Assembly: GCF_007855645.1 (NCBI RefSeq)
Contig: NZ_CP042261.1
Location: 1,817,501 to 1,881,500, forward strand
Length of the DNA stretch: 64,000 bases
Source of the DNA: Qingshengfaniella alkalisoli
Lineage (GTDB): Bacteria > Pseudomonadota > Alphaproteobacteria > Rhodobacterales > Rhodobacteraceae
Direction: 5' to 3'
The notes below the pieces were generated by a model. It was not told where the DNA came from. It worked only from the letters and a program-made list of their open reading frames with translations, and searched no databases. Below, piece by piece: positions 28,277 through 36,901 of this stretch (the first letter of the stretch is position 1; every line of letters begins with the position of its first letter). The position numbers and the translations under genes are program-made.

Positions 28277-28870
28277 ATGGCACGAATGAAATTCCTTTGC
28301 GACGCCGAACGCTGCATCGAATGCAACGCGTGTGTCACCGCGTGCAAGAACGAGCATGAAGTTCCATGGGGCGTCAACCGGCGGCGCGTAGTCACGATCA
28401 ATGACGGCAAACCCGGAGAGCGGTCCATATCGGTCGCCTGCATGCACTGTTCCGACGCGCCTTGCATGGCGGTCTGCCCAGTCGACTGCTTCTACCAGAC
28501 CGAAGATGGAATCGTACTGCATTCCAAGGATTTGTGCATCGGCTGCGGTTATTGCTTCTACGCCTGCCCCTTCGGCGCACCGCAATTCCCGCAGGCCGCG
28601 AATTTCGGCTCGCGCGGCAAGATGGACAAGTGCACCTTCTGCGCGGGCGGGCCAGAAGAAAGCAATTCCTCCGAAGAGTTCCAGAAATACGGGCGCAACC
28701 GCATCGCCGAGGGCAAGCTTCCGCTTTGCGCCGAGATGTGTTCGACCAAGGCGCTTCTGGCGGGCGATGGTGACACGGTCTCCGATATTTACCGCGAACG
28801 TATCGTCGCCCGTGGTTTCGGTGCAGGCGCTTGGGGCTGGGGCACAGCCTATGACCAGAAAGGCGGCTGA
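28277..28870 (+). CDS. fdhB: formate dehydrogenase iron-sulfur beta subunit
   Basis: A 197-residue electron-transfer subunit with four 4Fe-4S cysteine groups: [38 protein letters not shown] and the split pair CTFC...[10 protein letters not shown]. It passes electrons from the alpha subunit to the cytochrome b gamma subunit. It has no signal of its own and is probably exported with alpha by the Tat system. It starts 15 bases after fdhA with a GGGAG site. Confidence 0.96.
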   Translation: MARMKFLCDAERCIECNACVTACKNEHEVPWGVNRRRVVTINDGKPGERSISVACMHCSDAPCMAVCPVDCFYQTEDGIVLHSKDLCIGCGYCFYACPFGAPQFPQAANFGSRGKMDKCTFCAGGPEESNSSEEFQKYGRNRIAEGKLPLCAEMCSTKALLAGDGDTVSDIYRERIVARGFGAGAWGWGTAYDQKGG

Positions 28871-28911
28871 TCCGGCATGAGCGCAGCTTCCCGTCGTAAC
28901 AGGAGGTCAGA

Positions 28912-30003
28912 ATGATCAGTCTTTTCGCCTGCCTGACACGCATGGCTCGCGTTCTGCTGCTTGTGGTCCTGACATGCGTCGCGCCGGTCGCATTTGCGCA
29001 AAGCCCCGGTAGCGGGCCGATCAATGGCGCGACGCCTGGTGATACGAATGCGGCAGGGTCGTCAGATGCGGACCTGTGGCGCGCGGTGCGAGCGGGCGAC
29101 AGCTTCACATCGCAGTCCCGTGTGCCAATGGGCAACCAGTTGATTCAATCCGCGGGCCATGACTGGGAACTGACGCGCAACGGCCCGCTCGCGATGTACA
29201 CCGCGTGGATCATCACTGGCATGCTGGTACTGCTGTCGATCTTCTTTGCGCTGCGTGGTCGCATCCGGATCGACGCCGGGAAATCCGGACAGACCATCAA
29301 ACGGTTTACCTTGGTTGAACGCAGCGCCCACTGGATGATCGCATCCAGTTTCGTGCTGCTCGCTCTGACCGGACTGAGCCTGCTGTTCGGGCGCAAAATC
29401 CTTATCCCGCTGATGGGACATGAAGCGTTCTCGGTGTTGGCCTATTGGGGTAAGCACATCCACAATTATGTCGGCTTCGCCTTCATGGCCGGCATCGCGA
29501 TCATCTTCGTTATGTGGGTCATACACAATATTCCACGCCCAAGCGACCTGGTCTGGATTGCACGCGGCGGTGGCCTGTTTGGCGGCGGCCACCCACCTGC
29601 ACACAAATTCAACGCTGGCCAGAAAGGGATATTCTGGGCGGTCATCGTCTGCGGCACGTCGCTTGCGCTGTCGGGCTGGGCATTGCTGACGCCTTTCACG
29701 ACAACCATGTTCGCGGATACCTTCAGCCATGTGAATGCGATCTTCGGAACAACGCTGCCCACAGATCTGACGATCCATCAGGAACAACAATTTCAGGAAA
29801 TCTGGCACACGATCATGGCTGCGATCATGATCGCCATCATCATCGCGCATATCTACATCGGCACAGTTGGCATGGAGGGCGCGGTTGATGCCATGACGCA
29901 TGGCGATGTCGATCTGAACTGGGCGAAAGAACACCATTCTCTGTGGGTCGCGGAAAAGCTCGGCAAAGACACGCCCCGGTCATCACACACCCCGGCGGAG
30001 TAG
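28912..30003 (+). CDS. fdhC: formate dehydrogenase cytochrome b gamma subunit
   Basis: A 363-residue membrane subunit that hands electrons to quinone. A signal peptide or first helix occupies about residues 1-30. A periplasmic stretch follows, then four or more helices of the cytochrome b561 type with candidate haem ligands in ERSAHWM, YWGKHIHNYVG and IIIAHIYIG. The length is at the upper end for the family because of the N-terminal region. A CAGGAGGTCAGA ribosome site precedes the ATG, 41 bases after fdhB. Confidence 0.94.
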   Translation: MISLFACLTRMARVLLLVVLTCVAPVAFAQSPGSGPINGATPGDTNAAGSSDADLWRAVRAGDSFTSQSRVPMGNQLIQSAGHDWELTRNGPLAMYTAWIITGMLVLLSIFFALRGRIRIDAGKSGQTIKRFTLVERSAHWMIASSFVLLALTGLSLLFGRKILIPLMGHEAFSVLAYWGKHIHNYVGFAFMAGIAIIFVMWVIHNIPRPSDLVWIARGGGLFGGGHPPAHKFNAGQKGIFWAVIVCGTSLALSGWALLTPFTTTMFADTFSHVNAIFGTTLPTDLTIHQEQQFQEIWHTIMAAIMIAIIIAHIYIGTVGMEGAVDAMTHGDVDLNWAKEHHSLWVAEKLGKDTPRSSHTPAE

Positions 30004-30015
30004 AAAGGGCATGTC

Positions 30016-30147
30016 GTGAAATCCATTCTGCTTGGCATCCTTGCAACCGTGGTTATCGCGGTCGGCGCGTGGTTGGTGACGGACAATCTCGATACCAGTT
30101 CGCAAAGTCGATATACGTCCGACAATGGCAGTGTCCGGCTGGATTGA
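30016..30147 (+). CDS. small single-helix membrane protein in formate dehydrogenase operon
   Basis: A 43-residue frame starting at a GTG with AAAGGG seven bases upstream. It encodes one hydrophobic helix (ILLGILATVVIAVGAWLV, about 4-21) and a polar tail ending VRLD. It fills the otherwise empty 150-base gap between fdhC and the DUF6494 gene in the same direction. Position, ribosome site and helix argue for a real gene, possibly a small accessory subunit. The function is unknown. Confidence 0.6.
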   Translation: MKSILLGILATVVIAVGAWLVTDNLDTSSQSRYTSDNGSVRLD

Positions 30148-30162
30148 GCAAAGAGGAAGCAG

Positions 30163-30366
30163 ATGTCCGACAGTTTCAACATGTCCATGCGCAAATTCCT
30201 GAAGCAGGTTGGTGTGACCTCGCAGCAGGAAATCGAATCTATCGTGCGCAACACCGATATTGCCGGGCAGGACAAGCTCCACGTCCGCGTCGAACTGACC
30301 GCTGAAGGCACCGATCTGAAGCATGTCGTGACCGGAGACATCGACCTGACCGACGCCCCAGAATGA
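30163..30366 (+). CDS. DUF6494 family protein
   Basis: A 67-residue protein with the DUF6494 layout: FNMSMRKFLKQVGVTSQQEIE followed by a beta-rich half (KLHVRVELTAEG). An AGAGGAAGCAG site precedes the ATG. The stop overlaps the start of the next gene by four bases. Members are commonly found with formate dehydrogenase genes in Rhodobacterales; their role is not known. Confidence 0.8.
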   Translation: MSDSFNMSMRKFLKQVGVTSQQEIESIVRNTDIAGQDKLHVRVELTAEGTDLKHVVTGDIDLTDAPE

Positions 30367-31070
30367 TCGGACCGGAGTTTCCGGCCCTCCTCACCGCACA
30401 TCCTGCACCTTCCGGAGTATCCGCGTTCCGGGCGGCGTTGGAAGGGGTAGCGCGGAGCGAACTGGGCGCAACCGATCTGGTCTGGACCACATCGGACGAT
30501 CGCTGCGAATTCACCTTGATCCTGGAGCCGGAAGTCAATGCTGCGGCCAGCGCACAAATGCTGCTGGTCGCAATGTTGGCCATCGGTGACGCTATCGGCA
30601 GTTTGGCTCCGCCCCAGATTGGCGTGACCTATGGCTGGCCCGATGTGATCTTCCTGAACGGTGCTCGGGTCGGACATGCGCGGATCGCGATGGAAAATGT
30701 CGACTATCCCGAATGGCTGGTGATTGGGGGCGACCTAAGTATGTCTCCGAAGTCCAGATGCATTGAACCCGGCGATACGCCTGAACAAACCTGTTTCGCT
30801 GACGAGGGTTGCGAAGATATCCGGCCCGGACAACTCATAGCCATGGCAGCGCGCCATCTGTTGCGATGGCTTGATGAATGGGAACGCAACGGATTTGACG
30901 ATATCCGAAAGCAGTGGCTCCGACGACTGGATGCGCACCAACCATTGGCAGGGCGTCATAAGGACGATTGGCACGACATGGACGCAGAAGGAAACGCCGT
31001 AACCCGAACCGGCGAAAACCCAACCACACTGCATCTACTGCACAACCTAAGAGAGAACCATGCCACGTGA
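30363..31070 (+). CDS. biotin/lipoate protein ligase-like protein (DUF4444-type C-terminus)
   Basis: A 235-residue protein. Residues about 15-130 resemble the LplA/LipB/BPL fold (AIGDAIGSLAPPQIGVTYGWPDVIFLNGARVGHARI) but the adenylation loop is not clearly conserved, so ligase activity is uncertain. The C-terminal part is a helical domain of the DUF4444 type. The gene overlaps DUF6494 by four bases and the DUF6352 gene by eleven. The tight coupling implies a role tied to formate dehydrogenase, perhaps in maturation (inference). Confidence 0.7.
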   Translation: MIGPEFPALLTAHPAPSGVSAFRAALEGVARSELGATDLVWTTSDDRCEFTLILEPEVNAAASAQMLLVAMLAIGDAIGSLAPPQIGVTYGWPDVIFLNGARVGHARIAMENVDYPEWLVIGGDLSMSPKSRCIEPGDTPEQTCFADEGCEDIRPGQLIAMAARHLLRWLDEWERNGFDDIRKQWLRRLDAHQPLAGRHKDDWHDMDAEGNAVTRTGENPTTLHLLHNLRENHAT

Positions 31071-32028
31071 CTTCTGGAAATCTTCCGGCTTCCATCTTGT
31101 GTCGCGGGATGAAAATGGTTGGTTGACCGTCACGGATGATCTGTTGCGCGCCTATCTGACACGGCCCGAGATTCACCCGATCGAGGATAGCTGCCCCGTC
31201 GAGATCGCGTTGTTCGACGCACTGATGCAGCAACCGCGTCTTGAGATACCCGACCAACGGATCAGCCAGATCGCGGACAAGGACACCGCCGACAACTACC
31301 GCATGGTGCTGGCTTTCCGCGATCATCTGGTGAGCACCGGAACGGTCGAACGCGCATACAGCACCGCTTTCGAAGCGGGCCGCGTGACCTTTCCGCCGGT
31401 GTTTCTCGATCAGATGGCCCACCTCATCCTGCGCAACATCCTGAATGAAGAACTTGACCCGTTGACCGTCCGCGCGGCCGAGTTGTTCTTCCGCCCGCAA
31501 CGCGTTCGCCTGGGCGAGGACCAGTTGATGCTGGCCGACGCAGAAATCGTTGACTTGCGTTCTGACAGGGCCGGCCAGGAAATCGCCATCGACGTGCTTA
31601 CCCCCGAGATGGCAGGTCTTTACTGGCCACGCTCCGATAAGTTCGATACAGCGCTCGATTTCCGCTTCACTCAGCCCGCGCAGGATGCGCTGGCGAGGGT
31701 CATACGTCTGTGGGTTCGTCATTTCACGGGGATCGAGACGCGGATTCAGGCAATGCAGTCCATCCGTGACACGCGGTGGAGTTGGCATATAGGCTGCGAT
31801 GCCACAGCAACACGTTTACTGAATGCGCTCTATTCCGGTGATACTTTGGACGATGACCAGCTAAGACATATTCTTGCGCTGTTCCGAATGGAGGTTCTGA
31901 ACCCGTCCGCCATGATCGACACGATGCGGGGCAAGCCGATCTATCTTGGCCTGGCGTTCAATGAACGAGACAATCTGGTCTTCAAACCACAAAATCTGCT
32001 GAAAAATCTGCCGATTGGGCTAGAATGA
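31060..32028 (+). CDS. DUF6352 family protein
   Basis: A 322-residue soluble protein opening FWKSSGFHLVSRDENGWLTVTDDLLRAYLTRPE, with no signal or membrane segment and no cysteine motif. It is conserved beside formate dehydrogenase genes in Alphaproteobacteria, and its start overlaps the preceding gene by eleven bases. No function is known. Its position argues for a cytoplasmic assembly or insertion factor, which is inference. Confidence 0.75.
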   Translation: MPRDFWKSSGFHLVSRDENGWLTVTDDLLRAYLTRPEIHPIEDSCPVEIALFDALMQQPRLEIPDQRISQIADKDTADNYRMVLAFRDHLVSTGTVERAYSTAFEAGRVTFPPVFLDQMAHLILRNILNEELDPLTVRAAELFFRPQRVRLGEDQLMLADAEIVDLRSDRAGQEIAIDVLTPEMAGLYWPRSDKFDTALDFRFTQPAQDALARVIRLWVRHFTGIETRIQAMQSIRDTRWSWHIGCDATATRLLNALYSGDTLDDDQLRHILALFRMEVLNPSAMIDTMRGKPIYLGLAFNERDNLVFKPQNLLKNLPIGLE

Positions 32029-32047
32029 ACGAAACAGGAGGGTTCTC

Positions 32048-32383
32048 ATGGACAGCACAGCAGACCAGCGCAGCCGAGGCTTTCTGGATTCGATCTGGGC
32101 ACGCCTGATCGCGCTCGTGATTGCGGCCCTGCTTTTGTTCGCTCTCTGGGCGAGTTGGAACACGGAGATCACAGCGCTGGTGCGCGGCAACCTGTCCGCG
32201 CCCGCGATCATCGAACAGCCCAAACCGGACGCGAATGTCGTCAATGTCGCCCTACAGGACTGCCTGACCAAACGCATCGGTGATGTCGAGCAGATGCAAT
32301 CAGAAGGCATCCTGAGCGATCACCAGTACGAAGATTTCCGGCAAAACGCCGAGCAGCTTTGCTACGCGCAACACCAGAAGTGA
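32048..32383 (+). CDS. hypothetical single-pass membrane protein
   Basis: A 111-residue protein with a cytoplasmic N-terminus, one membrane helix (LIALVIAALLLFALWASW, about 20-37) and a periplasmic tail of about 70 residues with two cysteines (LQDCLTK and QLCYAQ) that could form a disulfide. It is the last gene on the plus strand of the formate dehydrogenase block. A CAGGAGGG site precedes the ATG. Its stop codon abuts the stop of the convergent Fe-S gene with no base between. Unrecognised family. Confidence 0.65.
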   Translation: MDSTADQRSRGFLDSIWARLIALVIAALLLFALWASWNTEITALVRGNLSAPAIIEQPKPDANVVNVALQDCLTKRIGDVEQMQSEGILSDHQYEDFRQNAEQLCYAQHQK

Positions 32384-34411
32384 TCAGTCGTCAATCACAA
32401 AATCTTTCGGCGACAGCGCAGCGTCGCGTTCGCGCAGGTCGTCTTCCGTGGTGCGGGTCAAGGGCTTCGCGCGATAGCTGAAGGGGTCATCGCCACCTTC
32501 CGCCTGCGCCTTGACGCGGCAGGTATCGCACATCTCGATTAGGCGTGCCCGGTCAGCCGTTGCAAACATGGAATGCTGGCCCGCCAACTTGCTGCGTATC
32601 CGTTCAATGGTGGATCTCGGGGCAAACTCTTCACCGCAAGAAATGCAGGCGAAGGGTTCATCCTCCTTCAAGGTCTCGGGGCGCATAGCATCGGGTGACA
32701 GATTCAGTTGCGGTTCCAACGACAGCGCATCTTCCGGACAGGTCGCAACGCACAGCCCGCACTGAACACAAGCCGCCTCCGTGAACCGAAGCGTCGGCAC
32801 CCCGGGAGTATCCATCATTGCGCTGGCCGGACAAGCCGACACGCAGGACATGCAAAGCGTGCAGGCACTGGTATCTATATTAACGCGCCCGTAAGGCGCG
32901 TTCGCAGGCAGACTGTCGACCCGCTCCACCCCCGCAACATTCAGGGCCGAAAAGGCCAGGCGCGCGGTTTCTCGCTTGGCACCCGCAGCGTTGACGAAAC
33001 TGCGCACGGCGCTCGCTGGCTTGGGCGCAGACCATAGCAGTTCTTCGATTTTCTCAGGATCGGCATCCTCGACCAGCACAACCTTGTCCTGGCCCTGCCC
33101 CAGCCCAGTGCATATCCGATTGGCAAGATCGGTTTCATACTGCAGGGGCTCGATCTCCGCACCCAATGCGGGGTCCGTCAAACAAACAATTCGTCCGACA
33201 CCGCTGGCGAGCAGCGCAGCCATTTCGACATGCCCCAGACTGGTCGCCGCATGCAGGGGCTGCGGAATGACATTGGCGGGTAGCCCACGACCGAATCGAG
33301 CCATCATGGCGATCAATTCATCACCAAAGCCCTCAGGATACAGCAGTAGCACCGCATCCTCGCCCCCCGCATCATAGTAACGCCGAATCATCAACTGCAC
33401 GCGCCCGACCAGATCAACGCGCGCCGGATAGCGATAGGTGATCGCTCCTGTCGGGCAGACAGCCGCGCAGCTTCCGCAGCCGCCGCAAATGAGCGGGTCA
33501 ATCGATACGCCGTCCCCGTCTTCCGAAATCGCGCTTGCGGGACACGCATCCAGACATTTGCTGCATCCCGCGATCTTTGACCGGGAATGTGCGCAGACAG
33601 GGGCGTCGTAGCTGACATAGATCGGCTTCTCGAACTCCCCGACCATGTCCACCGCTTGCAACACCGCTTCCATAACTGCCGCAGGACGTGCCGGATCCAC
33701 GCGGAAATAGCCGTCGCGATGTGCTTCGCCGCTGACCAATGGTCGGCCACCGCTGACATCGACGATCAGGGAGTATTGCGTGTCTGGCGGTAACGACTGC
33801 GGTACAAATCTGGGGACATCGCGCGAACTTGGCCGCAGCGCCGCATGATCCGCGAAAGTAACGCGGAAGCCACCAAAAGATCCCGTCACGCTACGCACCC
33901 GTCCTCGAAAAACCGGGACATCGGCGGTGACTGGCGGCAGAAAATCATCCACGTCCCGCAAGACCAGCGTGACGGACAGATGCGACGACAGATGCCTTGC
34001 CAAATCATAGGCCTGTTGCCCCTTGCCATATACCAGACATGAGCCATCCGAATTGATCGTCTTCAGGCGTGCTGGCGCCGCCCGATACGAAGCCCCGGCA
34101 AGTAGCGCCTCAATCTTGGGACCGGCGTGTGTCGCGTCCTGCGACCAACCGGCCGTTTCGCGAATGTTGACGAAGGTGACGTCACTCCGTCCCGCTTCTT
34201 CCGCGATTTCGGCAAACAGCGGGGCCTCCTGCGTGCAGCCGACCAGCAGCGGACCGCCCAGGCCCAACGCTTCCTCGAATCGGGAGAGCTGCGCACGACA
34301 CAATTCGTTCGATACTGACGCTAGATCGTTGCGCTCGCCCGACTTCACCGTATCAAACGACATCGTTTTGCCGCAGGTGCAAAGCAGGCATTTTGGCGTG
34401 GCTACGGTCAT
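32384..34411 (-). CDS. multi-[4Fe-4S] ferredoxin-like protein of formate dehydrogenase locus
   Basis: A 675-residue cytoplasmic iron-sulfur protein. Near the N-terminus is CLLCTC; the middle has two adjacent clusters (GCSKCLDACPASAI and CGGCGSCAAVCPTGAI). A hydrogenase- or HdrD-like stretch follows, then another pair (CTLCMSCVSACP and CVQCGLCVATCP), and near the end CISCGEEF and MCDTC pairs. It could hold four or more clusters and act as an electron conduit or cofactor-sulfuration partner. It is divergent from the DUF3305-DUF3306 pair and convergent with the plus-strand formate dehydrogenase genes. Members are annotated only as 4Fe-4S binding proteins. Confidence 0.88.
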   Translation of the reverse strand: MTVATPKCLLCTCGKTMSFDTVKSGERNDLASVSNELCRAQLSRFEEALGLGGPLLVGCTQEAPLFAEIAEEAGRSDVTFVNIRETAGWSQDATHAGPKIEALLAGASYRAAPARLKTINSDGSCLVYGKGQQAYDLARHLSSHLSVTLVLRDVDDFLPPVTADVPVFRGRVRSVTGSFGGFRVTFADHAALRPSSRDVPRFVPQSLPPDTQYSLIVDVSGGRPLVSGEAHRDGYFRVDPARPAAVMEAVLQAVDMVGEFEKPIYVSYDAPVCAHSRSKIAGCSKCLDACPASAISEDGDGVSIDPLICGGCGSCAAVCPTGAITYRYPARVDLVGRVQLMIRRYYDAGGEDAVLLLYPEGFGDELIAMMARFGRGLPANVIPQPLHAATSLGHVEMAALLASGVGRIVCLTDPALGAEIEPLQYETDLANRICTGLGQGQDKVVLVEDADPEKIEELLWSAPKPASAVRSFVNAAGAKRETARLAFSALNVAGVERVDSLPANAPYGRVNIDTSACTLCMSCVSACPASAMMDTPGVPTLRFTEAACVQCGLCVATCPEDALSLEPQLNLSPDAMRPETLKEDEPFACISCGEEFAPRSTIERIRSKLAGQHSMFATADRARLIEMCDTCRVKAQAEGGDDPFSYRAKPLTRTTEDDLRERDAALSPKDFVIDD

Positions 34412-34526
34412 TCGACCCTCTGGCTGGCACTATGCTGATATCGAGACTAGGCACTTGCCCCACGCATCTCAACCACAACTTGCGCTGCAACTGTCATGCA
34501 CTACTATCGGACACAAGGAGGTTCCC

Positions 34527-35063
34527 ATGCCAAGCATCGAACAGCGCGAAACCAGTCTTCCGGTGGGCGTGATCGTCGAGAAACGACGCTCCAACCATCC
34601 TTGGATGGACTGGGGCTGGAAACCTGTGGAGGTCTTTCACGCCCTCGATCTGTCGCTGGCGCGCTGGACCGTCATGCATTCTGCCGACGACCTGACGCGT
34701 TACTATGCCGGTTTCACAACCGTTGCCCTGCACCGCAAGGACAGTGAAGCCCTGCGCCTGAACCTTATGCTGAACACGCCGGAGATTTATGTCGCGCTTG
34801 CCCCTCAAACGGATGAGCCCGGATTTCCGTGGAAGCTGAAGGGTGTCACGGCGTCATCCTATGACGCGCAGGACTGGCTGGACGGCGACAGCCTGCTGGT
34901 CGAGAAACTGCCGATGCCGGATCCTGTCGCTGCATTCATCCAAGCCTTTGTCGAGCATCATCACATCGATATGCCGTTCAAGAAGCGCAAACGGGACCGT
35001 CTTGACATCGAGGAACAGAAATTCGGCAAGCACCCCGTCTTTACCCCGCTGACACGGCAATAG
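34527..35063 (+). CDS. DUF3305 family protein
   Basis: A 178-residue soluble protein with the DUF3305 opening: LPVGVIVEKRRSNHPWMDWGWKPVEV, then YYAGFTTVALHRKDSEALRLN. The ATG at 34527 has an ACAAGGAGG site; the open frame runs back to 34023 only as the antisense of the Fe-S gene. One base separates its stop from the DUF3306 gene. The pair is tightly linked to formate dehydrogenase in many Proteobacteria and is of unknown function. Confidence 0.85.
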   Translation: MPSIEQRETSLPVGVIVEKRRSNHPWMDWGWKPVEVFHALDLSLARWTVMHSADDLTRYYAGFTTVALHRKDSEALRLNLMLNTPEIYVALAPQTDEPGFPWKLKGVTASSYDAQDWLDGDSLLVEKLPMPDPVAAFIQAFVEHHHIDMPFKKRKRDRLDIEEQKFGKHPVFTPLTRQ

Positions 35064-35064
35064 C

Positions 35065-35607
35065 ATGACCCACGAAGATTTCCTGACCCGCTGGTCCCGC
35101 CGCAAACGTGAACCAGCAACACCCGAGGCTCCGGACGACGCCCTGCCCGCAGTATCCGACGAAGAGCTGGAAACAAATCGTAAGGCCGCCGAAGACATCG
35201 ACCTCACGAGCCTGACCCGCCATTCTGACCTGTCGGTGTTCTTTAAGGCAGGCGTGCCCCATCTTCTGCGCAACAGGGCGCTGGCGACGGTTTGGCGCGG
35301 CGATCCCGTGTTCGCCAATCTCGACGGGTTGGTCGATCACGCCGAGGATTTTCACGACCCCAAACAAGTGCAGCCTGGCTACAAATCCGCATGGGAGGCT
35401 GGCAAAGGATACGCCAAACGGATAGCTGAAACCCTGTCTGAGCCGGAAAAAACCGCACCAAGCGAGGAGGTCGCGCAGGCCGAGCCTTCGCCCTCAGCGC
35501 CAGTCAATGAACGGCAGGGGTTGCCCGAGACCGAAGATATCCCGGATGACGCTGACACAATGCCGAAAGTCTCTCTACGCCACCGCCTCGGGCTGGATAC
35601 CGCCTGA
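35065..35607 (+). CDS. DUF3306 family protein
   Basis: A 180-residue acidic protein opening FLTRWSRRKRE, with the conserved DLTSLTRHSDLSVFFKAGVP and RNRALATVWRGDPVFANLDGLVDHAEDF segments. The last 70 residues are Pro/Glu-rich and look disordered. It follows the DUF3305 gene by one base. It closes the formate dehydrogenase block and is followed by a 500-base decayed stretch. Confidence 0.85.
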   Translation: MTHEDFLTRWSRRKREPATPEAPDDALPAVSDEELETNRKAAEDIDLTSLTRHSDLSVFFKAGVPHLLRNRALATVWRGDPVFANLDGLVDHAEDFHDPKQVQPGYKSAWEAGKGYAKRIAETLSEPEKTAPSEEVAQAEPSPSAPVNERQGLPETEDIPDDADTMPKVSLRHRLGLDTA

Positions 35608-35929
35608 ACCATTCTTGGTATGGCTGCGCTACGGGCCTAGACCATCAAGACAGTCGACAACCAGCGAGACTGCAATGACCGTGAGCACGCCGCTCACACT
35701 AAACGACGCCGGCATTTCCTCTTCTATTCATCTGCTGAGATAGCTGTTCGGGGCAGGGTGCAGATCGGGCGAGCCATCTGAACGCCGAACTTCGCGCCAC
35801 CGGCCTGCCGTCTTGGCCAGAGATATGTTGGTCTACTGTCACGGATCAGGCATCTTCGGACTTGGAACAGGTCGTCCGCACGCCGCGTGCGATGATCGCC
35901 TCCCTGCCACCGAAGCTGCCGATCCGCGC

Positions 35930-36072
35930 TCTATGGCCCGACATGGCATCGGTCAAGGCGAGACGAAGCATACCTATTAGAGATCTGGATCAGCTGCGCT
36001 TGACACGATGCGCGGGATCAAGGGACCGATCCGGACAACATCATGAATCCGGGCACGATCTTCAGCTTGTAG
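35930..36072 (+). pseudogene. remnant of FAD-linked oxidase C-terminus (GlcD/D-lactate dehydrogenase type)
   Basis: The 504-base gap between DUF3306 and bfr contains no intact gene but holds a fossil. From 35942 one frame reads HGIGQGETKH, then a stop at 35975-35977, then SAALDTMRGIK. After a frame change it reads DPDNIMNPGTIFSL and a stop at 36070-36072. These are the conserved last blocks of FAD-binding oxidases (EHGIGxGK, ALDTMRxIK, DPxNIMNPGKIF) in the correct order. At least one stop and one frameshift separate them. Upstream of 35930 the decay is too deep to follow, and nothing else is recognisable in 35608-35930. Confidence 0.7.
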
Positions 36073-36111
36073 GCGAAGGAAGGGCCGTTCGCGCCGGCCC
36101 TCACCCACTGG

Positions 36112-36597
36112 TCATTCAGATTCGTCCGCGGATTTCGCGTTAAGAAGACCGTATTTTTCTTTGCCGAGCGTGTCGTACAGCTCGATCTGCGTTTCCAGAA
36201 AGTCAATGTGACCTTCTTCATCCGTGATAAGTTCCTCGAACAGATTCTTGGAAACGTAGTCGCCGACCTTGTCGCAATGCTCGCGCGCCTCGATGTAAAG
36301 CGTGCGTGCATCGTGTTCACCCGCAAGATCCGCTTCCAGCGTTTCTTTCAGGTCCTGGCCGATGCGGAGAGGGTCCAGCTTTTGCAGGTTCGGATGACCT
36401 TCAAGAAAAATGATTCGTTCGATCAGCTTGTCGGCATGATGCATTTCTTCGATGCTTTCGGCACGGGACTTGTCCGCGATCTTGCCGTAGCCCCAGTCTT
36501 CCTGAAGACGATAATGCAGCCAGTACTGGCTGACGGCCGTTAGCTCACTTCTGAGCGCGGCGTTGAGATACTCGATTACTTTGGTGTCGCCCTTCAT
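36112..36597 (-). CDS. bfr: bacterioferritin
   Basis: A 161-residue iron-storage subunit; 24 such subunits form a shell. Ferroxidase ligands Glu18, Glu51 and His54 are visible in the first half (RSELT and EEMHH), with matching Glu94, Glu127 and His130 later. Met52 in [13 protein letters not shown] is the haem-bridging residue. An AAGGG site precedes the ATG, which lies 53 bases inside the 3' end of bfd, so translation of the two is coupled. Confidence 0.96.
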   Translation of the reverse strand: MKGDTKVIEYLNAALRSELTAVSQYWLHYRLQEDWGYGKIADKSRAESIEEMHHADKLIERIIFLEGHPNLQKLDPLRIGQDLKETLEADLAGEHDARTLYIEAREHCDKVGDYVSKNLFEELITDEEGHIDFLETQIELYDTLGKEKYGLLNAKSADESE

Positions 36598-36838
36598 CTT
36601 GGGTCCCCTGTGTCGGCGCGCGCCTCAGGCCGCGCAACTGCATTGGAACCTCAAAACTGTCACAATTTTCCATAGTTGCAAGGAAAACCGGTAGGCAGCC
36701 GCCACAATCGGGGCGCTTGCCAAGCGCACGATAGACTTTGCCGGGAGTGATGACCGTTTCGGGGTCGGATGCACGCATCCAGTCAACAGCGCTGCGGATC
36801 TCGTGATCCGTGATCGCGTTGCAATGGCATACAAGCAT
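36545..36838 (-). CDS. bfd: bacterioferritin-associated [2Fe-2S] ferredoxin
   Basis: A 97-residue protein with the BFD-type [2Fe-2S] site: Cys4 and Cys6 in LVCHCN, and the CxxC in RPDCGGCLP (about 44-52). Bfd reduces the bacterioferritin haem to release iron. The C-terminal about 35 residues ([17 protein letters not shown]) are low-complexity and partly overlap the bfr start, so they may be an extension arising from the gene overlap. It is the first gene of the bfd-bfr pair, with an inverted repeat upstream. Confidence 0.88.
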   Translation of the reverse strand: MLVCHCNAITDHEIRSAVDWMRASDPETVITPGKVYRALGKRPDCGGCLPVFLATMENCDSFEVPMQLRGLRRAPTQGTQDEGRHQSNRVSQRRAQK

Positions 36839-36901
36839 TTAGAACCCCTTCGGCGACGTCGAACTTGGAACGATGAATCACCAAGTCGTGCGAGCTCAAT
36901 C

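Noticed and set aside
35862-36143. A 93-residue frame in the gap between DUF3306 and bfr.
   Set aside because: It is out of frame with the FAD-oxidase remnants found in the same stretch and shows no family pattern.
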